In this document: positions 59,168-64,000 of the stretch, in pieces
Layout of the letters: the number at the start of each line of letters is the position of its first letter
How positions within the stretch are numbered: the stretch's first letter is position 1
Origin: Sphingobacterium sp. N143
Lineage (GTDB): Bacteria > Bacteroidota > Bacteroidia > Sphingobacteriales > Sphingobacteriaceae
Assembly (NCBI RefSeq): GCF_030325625.1
Contig: NZ_JACAIS010000007.1
Location: forward strand, 62,001 to 126,000
Reading direction: 5' to 3'
Length of the DNA: 64,000 bases
The notes under the pieces: model-generated
Database searches by the model: none
The model's input: the letters and a program-made list of their open reading frames with translations, nothing else
Told to the model about the DNA's origin: nothing
Made by a program: the position numbers and the translations under genes

Positions 59168-60159
59168 TATTTTTGATTATAGTAAGTAAAATCTTTATGG
59201 GACAAAGTTTCCAATGGAACCTTTCTGTAAAAATCAATTGTTTTCTTTAATCCAAGTTTTCGGTCGACTTGTGGCTGCCAGCCTAGTTTTGAAATGGCCA
59301 GCCCGATATCGGGTTTTCGTTGTTTAGGATCATCGAGCGGTAAGGGCTTATAGCTGATCTTACTGGTGCTTCCTGTTATTTCTATAATTTCCCTGGCAAG
59401 CTGTAAGAGTGAAATCTCATCTGGATTACCGATGTTGACCGGATGTACACAATCGGAATGCAAGAGCCGATAAATGCCTTCAATTTGATCATCAATATAA
59501 CAAAATGATCTCGTTTGAGATCCATCGCCGAAAATAGAGATCTCTTCACCCCGTATGGCCTGGGCAATAAAAGTTGGAATAGCACGGCCATCATTGAGAC
59601 GCATCCTGGAACCATAAGTGTTAAATATGCGTACGATGCGGGTGTCTAAGCCATGTGCGTTATGGTAAGCCATCGTGATTGCTTCCTGAAAACGTTTTGC
59701 CTCATCATATACGCCTCGCGGTCCCACAGGGTTGACATTTCCCCAATAATTTTCTGACTGAGGGGATACCAATGGATCGCCATAGACTTCAGATGTTGAG
59801 GCAACTAGTATGCGGGCTTTTTTTGCTCTTGCCAATCCCAGAAGATTATGTGTCCCCAATGAACCAACTTTCAGTGTCTGTATGGGTATTTTAAGATAAT
59901 CAATGGGGCTAGCTGGTGAGGCAAAATGTAAAATATAATCCAGTTGTCCTGGGATATGGACAAATTTTGAAACATCATGATGATAGAAGTCAAAATTTTT
60001 CAATTTGAATAGATGGGCAATATTTTGGAGATCACCTGTAATCAGGTTGTCCATGCCAATTACTTCGTGTCCTTCAGTAATAAAACGATCGCAAAGGTGG
60101 GAGCCAAGGAAACCTGCTGCTCCTGTTATCAAAATCCGTTTACGATGTTTATTTTCCAC
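59167..60159 (-). CDS. UDP-glucuronate decarboxylase (UXS-like SDR)
   Basis: It probably converts UDP-glucuronate to UDP-xylose. The SDR motifs are [38 protein letters not shown] and [16 protein letters not shown]. The stretch [20 protein letters not shown], with Tyr and Lys of the catalytic site, is characteristic of UXS enzymes, as are [16 protein letters not shown] and [15 protein letters not shown]. The start is GTG at 60159, just after an in-frame stop, with a good ribosome site (AAAGGAAG) upstream. It is co-transcribed with galE. Confidence 0.93.
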   Translation of the reverse strand: MENKHRKRILITGAAGFLGSHLCDRFITEGHEVIGMDNLITGDLQNIAHLFKLKNFDFYHHDVSKFVHIPGQLDYILHFASPASPIDYLKIPIQTLKVGSLGTHNLLGLARAKKARILVASTSEVYGDPLVSPQSENYWGNVNPVGPRGVYDEAKRFQEAITMAYHNAHGLDTRIVRIFNTYGSRMRLNDGRAIPTFIAQAIRGEEISIFGDGSQTRSFCYIDDQIEGIYRLLHSDCVHPVNIGNPDEISLLQLAREIIEITGSTSKISYKPLPLDDPKQRKPDIGLAISKLGWQPQVDRKLGLKKTIDFYRKVPLETLSHKDFTYYNQK

Positions 60160-60190
60160 TCAATGCTTCCTTTTAATGAAATGGGTTTAA

Positions 60191-60198
60191 TATCTTTG
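60191..60198 (+). promoter_or_regulatory. -7 promoter element (TATCTTTG) for waaA
   Basis: TATCTTTG is a perfect TAnnTTTG match, 26 bases before the waaA ATG at 60225, in the divergent gap with the decarboxylase gene. Confidence 0.5.
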
Positions 60199-60224
60199 AC
60201 TAAGATAAACATTATTTTAAAAAC

Positions 60225-61469
60225 ATGCGTTTGCTTTATTCAGTTGGAATCTTTCTCTATGGCCTCTTATTGCGTATTTTGGCTCCTTTTCATGCCAAGG
60301 CAAGACTCATGGTAGCAGGACGTAAGGATTGGTATTCCCGGATGAAACAAACGGTTGATTCAACGCAAAAACATATTTGGTTCCACTTTGCGTCATTGGG
60401 AGAATTTGAACAGGGAAGGCCGGTTTTGGAGGCAGTGAAAAATAATTATTTGAACTATAAAATTATTGTAACATTTTATTCTCCCTCCGGTTATGAAATA
60501 AGGAAAAATACCAATTTGGCTGATTATGTTTTTTATCTTCCATACGACACGGCGAAGAATGCGCAACTGTTCGTGGATTTGATAAGACCTTCATTTGTGA
60601 TATTTACAAAATATGAATATTGGTATTATTATTTTGAAGAACTTCATAAAAGGTCTATTCCATTGTTTCTGATTTCTGCAATCTTCCGGCCTGAGCAGAT
60701 TTTCTTTCAGGCTTATGGTACTTTTTTTCTAAAGATTTTGAGTTATGTGACTTATTTTTTTGTCCAAAATGAAGAAAGCGTTCGCCTGTTGAAGGAATTT
60801 GGAATCCGTCATGCTGGCCTTGCTGGAGATACGCGTTTTGATCGGGTTGTGGATCTTCCCAAAAATAAGAAGATGATTCCCGAAATAGCGCAATTCATTG
60901 GTGATAACCCGACCCTGGTTGCAGGTAGCACCTGGCCTGAAGATGAACAAATGTTGCAAGAATTGATTCAGCACTATCCAGGCTATAAATTAATTCTGGC
61001 TCCGCATGAAATTGATGGACCACATTTGGAAGCTATTTTAAAGCTATGGCCAACTGCACTTCAATTTTCTAAAATGGCGGCGTATAATAATGCCATATTG
61101 GCCGAATCACAAATACTCGTTATTGATAATATTGGAATGTTATCTTCATTGTATGGTTATGGCCAGATGGCTTATATCGGCGGTGGTTTTGGCTCAGGGA
61201 TTCATAATACGCTGGAAGCAGCCACCTATGGAATTCCGGTCTTATTTGGCCCGAATTTCAAGAAATTTCAAGAAGCTAAAGATCTTATACAACATGGTGC
61301 TGGTTTTTCTGTTGCTAATAGTCAAGGACTAAGAAAGGTCTTTGCGGATTTGCAAGACCGATCTCATTGTCAGGAGGTGGGCCAGGCTGCCCGTCAGTAT
61401 GTGCTACAGAAAGCCGGTGCAACTGCAATCATTATGAAGTACCTAAAAAATAATAGTGCGAAAATTTAA
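60225..61469 (+). CDS. waaA: 3-deoxy-D-manno-octulosonic acid transferase
   Basis: WaaA (KdtA) attaches Kdo to lipid IVA. An N-terminal membrane-associated helix (LLYSVGIFLYGLLLRILAPF) precedes the GT-B fold: WFHFASLGEFEQGRPVLEAV, IFTKYEYWYYYFEEL, TLVAGSTWPEDEQML, LILAPHEI and AYIGGGFGSGIHNTLEAATY. The 414-residue length is normal. Together with LpxA, LpxC and LpxD in this window it completes much of the lipid A-Kdo route. A terminator follows at once. Confidence 0.97.
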   Translation: MRLLYSVGIFLYGLLLRILAPFHAKARLMVAGRKDWYSRMKQTVDSTQKHIWFHFASLGEFEQGRPVLEAVKNNYLNYKIIVTFYSPSGYEIRKNTNLADYVFYLPYDTAKNAQLFVDLIRPSFVIFTKYEYWYYYFEELHKRSIPLFLISAIFRPEQIFFQAYGTFFLKILSYVTYFFVQNEESVRLLKEFGIRHAGLAGDTRFDRVVDLPKNKKMIPEIAQFIGDNPTLVAGSTWPEDEQMLQELIQHYPGYKLILAPHEIDGPHLEAILKLWPTALQFSKMAAYNNAILAESQILVIDNIGMLSSLYGYGQMAYIGGGFGSGIHNTLEAATYGIPVLFGPNFKKFQEAKDLIQHGAGFSVANSQGLRKVFADLQDRSHCQEVGQAARQYVLQKAGATAIIMKYLKNNSAKI

Positions 61470-61494
61470 AAAGGTGGTTAAAGAACCACCTTTT
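61469..61494. terminator. bidirectional terminator between waaA and gap
   Basis: AAAAGGTGGTT (61469-61479) pairs with AACCACCTTTT (61484-61494) around a four-base loop. A and T runs on both sides let it serve both convergent genes. Confidence 0.85.
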
Positions 61495-61513
61495 ACTGAA
61501 TCAACATCTCGAA

Positions 61514-62962
61514 CTAATAATAGGTATACCTTCTAACACCAGTAATATGCCGTGACAAGCGCATAACTTGATGTGAATACCCATATTCATTGTCATACCA
61601 TACATAAAGAACAACATGCTTGCCATCTGCGGAAACAATAGTAGCCGGAGCATCAACAACTGCCGCGGCAGTTGTACCGATGATATCCGAAGAAACAAGT
61701 TCATTGTCTCTTGAAAATTTAATCTGCTCGACGAGATCTCCGTGCAAAGATGCTTCTCTTAAGAACTCATTTATTTTATCGATCGTTGTTTTGGATCGGA
61801 CTTCCACATTGAGAATGGCCAATGATCCATTTGGTACAGGAACACGAATGGCGTTTGATGTTAGCTTACCGGTCAGCGTGGGTAGGACTTTCGAAACGGC
61901 GCTGCCGGCACCGGTTTCTGTAATCACCATATTCAAAGCAGCAGCACGGCCCCGTCTTGATTTTTTGTGCATATTGTCGACAAGGTTCTGATCATTGGTA
62001 TAGGAGTGGATGGTTTCTATATGTCCTTTTTCGATACCTATTTTTTCTTCAAGCACAGCCAAAACAGGCGAAATTGCATTGGTGGTACAGGAAGCCGCGG
62101 AAAAGATAGTGTGTTTTTGTAAATCAATGTTTTTCTCATTTACAGCATATACAATATTTGGCACACCTTTCCCGGGGGCCGTCAGTAAGACTTGAGCCGA
62201 ACCTTTGGACTGCAGGTGCCGACCAAGTTCCTGTTTATCGCGAAATGCCCCAGTGTTGTCGATAATTAAAGCATCTTGTATCCCGTATTGTGTATAGTCA
62301 ATATCTTCGGGCTGTTTGGCAGAAATGAGATGAACAGTAATACCATTGATAATAAGGGCTTGATTGACGAGATCAGCTTGGACTTCTCCATCAAACACGC
62401 CATGTATGGAATCATTTTTCAATAATGTAGCTCTTTTTTGTAAGGATTTGGCATCCATGGCATCCCGTGTTACAATGGCACGAAGACGGAGTTGCTGCCC
62501 TGTACCAGCTTTATTGATAAGTTCACGGGCCAGTAAGCGACCAATGCGGCCAAAGCCATAAAGGACAACATCACGCGGTTTCAATTCTTGCTGTTGATTG
62601 ATCCCTTTTAATTCATTTGTAATAAAAATGGGCAGATCGTTTAGAGGAACGGCGTGCTTTTTGACCTGCAACGTAAGCTTGCCAATATCGATACGCGCAG
62701 GAGAGAGGGGGAGTTTTTCCAATATCTTTGCGACATGGAGTGTTTCAAATATACTCAACGGTTGTGCTGTGAGAACAGTACTTTCCTTAAGTAAACTGAG
62801 AATCGAACTAGATTTTACATCGATGAGTTGGCTCCGGAAAAAGACGAGTTCGACAGCATGGTTGTACCAAAGATTGCTAATGATTTGAATAAAGTTTGCA
62901 GCGGCATTTTGCTGGTCTTTGTAACTTTTGATCTCTCGGTCAAAAGAAGGTTTGTGTGACAT
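61514..62962 (-). CDS. glyceraldehyde-3-phosphate dehydrogenase with N-terminal extension
   Basis: Residues about 131-482 are a GAPDH: NAD-binding VLYGFGRIGRLLARELI (about 134-150), catalytic Cys292 in FSAASCTTNAISP, IETIHSYTNDQNLVDN, SRRGRAAALNMVITETGA and YVWYDNEYGYSHQVMRL. Residues 1-130 are an extra helical domain of unknown role that ordinary 335-residue GAPDHs lack; similar long forms are known in some Bacteroidota and proteobacteria. It could serve gluconeogenesis or glycolysis; the class alone does not tell. Confidence 0.92.
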   Translation of the reverse strand: MSHKPSFDREIKSYKDQQNAAANFIQIISNLWYNHAVELVFFRSQLIDVKSSSILSLLKESTVLTAQPLSIFETLHVAKILEKLPLSPARIDIGKLTLQVKKHAVPLNDLPIFITNELKGINQQQELKPRDVVLYGFGRIGRLLARELINKAGTGQQLRLRAIVTRDAMDAKSLQKRATLLKNDSIHGVFDGEVQADLVNQALIINGITVHLISAKQPEDIDYTQYGIQDALIIDNTGAFRDKQELGRHLQSKGSAQVLLTAPGKGVPNIVYAVNEKNIDLQKHTIFSAASCTTNAISPVLAVLEEKIGIEKGHIETIHSYTNDQNLVDNMHKKSRRGRAAALNMVITETGAGSAVSKVLPTLTGKLTSNAIRVPVPNGSLAILNVEVRSKTTIDKINEFLREASLHGDLVEQIKFSRDNELVSSDIIGTTAAAVVDAPATIVSADGKHVVLYVWYDNEYGYSHQVMRLSRHITGVRRYTYY

Positions 62963-62986
62963 AATATTTTATAATAGATTATGGTG

Positions 62987-62994
62987 CAAACATA
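62987..62994 (-). promoter_or_regulatory. -7 promoter element (TATGTTTG) for the GAPDH gene
   Basis: On the minus strand TATGTTTG fits TAnnTTTG, 24 bases before the ATG at 62962. No TTTG at the -33 distance was seen. Confidence 0.4.
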
Positions 62995-63098
62995 GCACAA
63001 ACCTTATTAAAATGGAGCTTATATTTTTGTTTTCATAATTTTACAAATAAAAACCGGTGTCGTATTACTGTTATTATAAAATATTGGGCTTAAAATTA

Positions 63099-64000
63099 TC
63101 AATCTTCTATTATGAATAGCTCGGACATAATATGGTCGGCCATTAATTTTCCTACATCTGTTAAACGCAAGATATTGTTTTCCAAAATAAGCTTCTTCTC
63201 TTCTTGGAATGGGGCAGCATCTTTCAATAGACTATTTTTAACAGATTGTCCAAACCTGTGTTCAACCTGGTTTAAGTCCAGTCCCCACATTGTTCTGAGC
63301 GAAGTCATGATACCTTCATTGATCTGATCCAAGTTTGTTAAGTGCTCAACTTCTAAGGGAAGTTGATTCGAATTGATTGCTTTCATGTATTTCGCATTGT
63401 TGGAGATATTCCAGGATCTGGAAGTCCCATTAAATGAATGTGCTGAAGGGCCTATGCCTAGATAGTGTTTCCCTTTCCAGTAATTCGTGTTATGACGTGC
63501 ATAACGTCCGTTTTTTGCAAAATTGGAAATTTCATACTGCTCATATCCTGCAGTTTTTAAGGTGTCCATAAGGAGATTCATCTGGTCTGCTGCCTGGTCC
63601 GTATCAATTGCTGGACTTAGTCCCTTTTTGATAAAATGATCTAATGCTGTTTTATTTTCTACAGTCATGGAGTAAGAGGAGATATGAGGAATGTCAAAAT
63701 CAATGAGCTGTTGCATATTGTGCTGCCATTTTTCGTTGGTCAATTGTGGGTAACCATAGATAAGGTCGCAGGTAATCTGCTCAAAACCTGCATCTTGTAC
63801 CCGCATGATGGAAGAGCATGCTTCTTGCTGATTGTGTGCTCTATTCATCCATCGTAAATCTTCCTCATAAAAAGACTGTATACCTATGCTGAATCTATTG
63901 ATGGGGGTTGATCGTAATGCATTCACTTTTGATGCACTAAGGTCATCAGGATTTGCTTCCAGTGTAATTTCTGCTTCATAGCTAATATCAAAGTGTTTGG
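63099..64000 (-). CDS. hemW: HemW-like radical SAM protein (5' partial)
   Basis: HemW is a haem chaperone related to oxygen-independent coproporphyrinogen oxidase. The frame is open to the right edge, so the N-terminal CxxxCxxC iron-sulfur motif is outside the window; a GTG at 63926 is internal, not a start, because upstream codons continue as EITLEANPDD. Visible HemW motifs are INRFSIGIQSFYEEDLRWMN, FEQITCDLIYGYPQLTNEKW, HISSYSMTVENKTAL, YEQYEISNFAKNGRYARHNT, YWKGKHYLGIGPSAHSFNG and the C-terminal HemN domain (EGIMTSLRTMWGLDL). Confidence 0.93.
   Translation of the reverse strand, partial: KHFDISYEAEITLEANPDDLSASKVNALRSTPINRFSIGIQSFYEEDLRWMNRAHNQQEACSSIMRVQDAGFEQITCDLIYGYPQLTNEKWQHNMQQLIDFDIPHISSYSMTVENKTALDHFIKKGLSPAIDTDQAADQMNLLMDTLKTAGYEQYEISNFAKNGRYARHNTNYWKGKHYLGIGPSAHSFNGTSRSWNISNNAKYMKAINSNQLPLEVEHLTNLDQINEGIMTSLRTMWGLDLNQVEHRFGQSVKNSLLKDAAPFQEEKKLILENNILRLTDVGKLMADHIMSELFIIED

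Noticed and set aside
63926..63928. GTG at 63926 as the start of a short HemW-like protein.
   Set aside because: The codons before it continue without a stop to the window edge and encode the HemW sequence EITLEANPDD, so the gene is cut by the window.
1..64000. tRNA or rRNA genes, CRISPR arrays, insertion sequences, integrases, phage genes, toxin-antitoxin or restriction systems.
   Set aside because: No repeats with regular spacers, no transposase or integrase motifs and no cloverleaf candidates were found by reading both strands. A tRNAscan or CRISPR-finder run would be decisive.

Overview
The window looks like the chromosome of a Bacteroidota member of the Sphingobacteriaceae, most likely Sphingobacterium or a close relative. 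The reasons are the SusC/SusD-type glycan uptake genes, lipoproteins with short Bacteroidota-style lipoboxes, promoters with the -7 element TAnnTTTG instead of a sigma70 box, few Shine-Dalgarno sequences, PorX, a fused LpxC-FabZ, and an EF-P with the unusual PGNLRAF tip. No rRNA, tRNA, CRISPR array, insertion sequence or phage gene was seen. The species is inferred, not proven.

Layout. (1) 1-13375: a polysaccharide utilisation locus (PUL 1). It holds a SusC-like porin (cut by the window edge), a SusD-like lipoprotein, five further surface lipoproteins (fasciclin; IPT plus delta-60 propeller; an inactivated alkaline-phosphatase-like fold plus LamG; DUF1735 plus F5/8-like; PKD plus F5/8-like) and a GH92 alpha-mannosidase. 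It probably handles mannose-rich glycoprotein glycans. (2) 13542-19735: a small membrane protein, then an RND efflux system whose permease and outer-membrane factor are one 1516-residue protein. (3) 19900-29142: PUL 2. A membrane-bound TPR/HTH regulator precedes SusC, SusD, a GH30 glycosidase and a SusE-like lipoprotein, an order resembling beta-1,6-glucan loci. (4) 29256-34953: a probable copper-handling cluster with a small Cys-rich membrane protein, a YtkA-like lipoprotein, an OprC-like TonB receptor with CxxxM and HxM copper motifs, MbnP and an MbnH-like dihaem protein.

(5) 34989-44025: mostly minus-strand housekeeping genes (dapD, tsaC, a DUF4920 protein, folP; ytxJ, a secreted unknown, ribH, a TPR membrane protein, a WbpM/CapD-type dehydratase). 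They are interrupted by a plus-strand S4 protein plus isoaspartyl peptidase pair. (6) 44131-49281: alanine dehydrogenase and a secreted esterase on the plus strand, then porX-tsaE-ABC ATPase on the minus strand. (7) 49515-58055: an HD hydrolase, lpxD, lpxC-fabZ, lpxA, an ABC ATPase, efp, 5-formyltetrahydrofolate cyclo-ligase and a second TPR/HTH regulator. (8) 58136-64000: galE and a UDP-glucuronate decarboxylase, waaA, a GAPDH with an N-terminal extension, and the C-terminal part of hemW, cut by the window end.

The envelope themes fit together. LpxD, LpxC, LpxA and WaaA build lipid A-Kdo, GalE, the decarboxylase and the dehydratase supply nucleotide sugars for surface polysaccharide, and the two PULs plus the copper receptor are outer-membrane uptake machines. 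The strongest candidates for something little described are the copper cluster, the RND/outer-membrane-factor fusion with its internal lipoprotein signal, and the degenerate phosphatase-fold lipoprotein in PUL 1.
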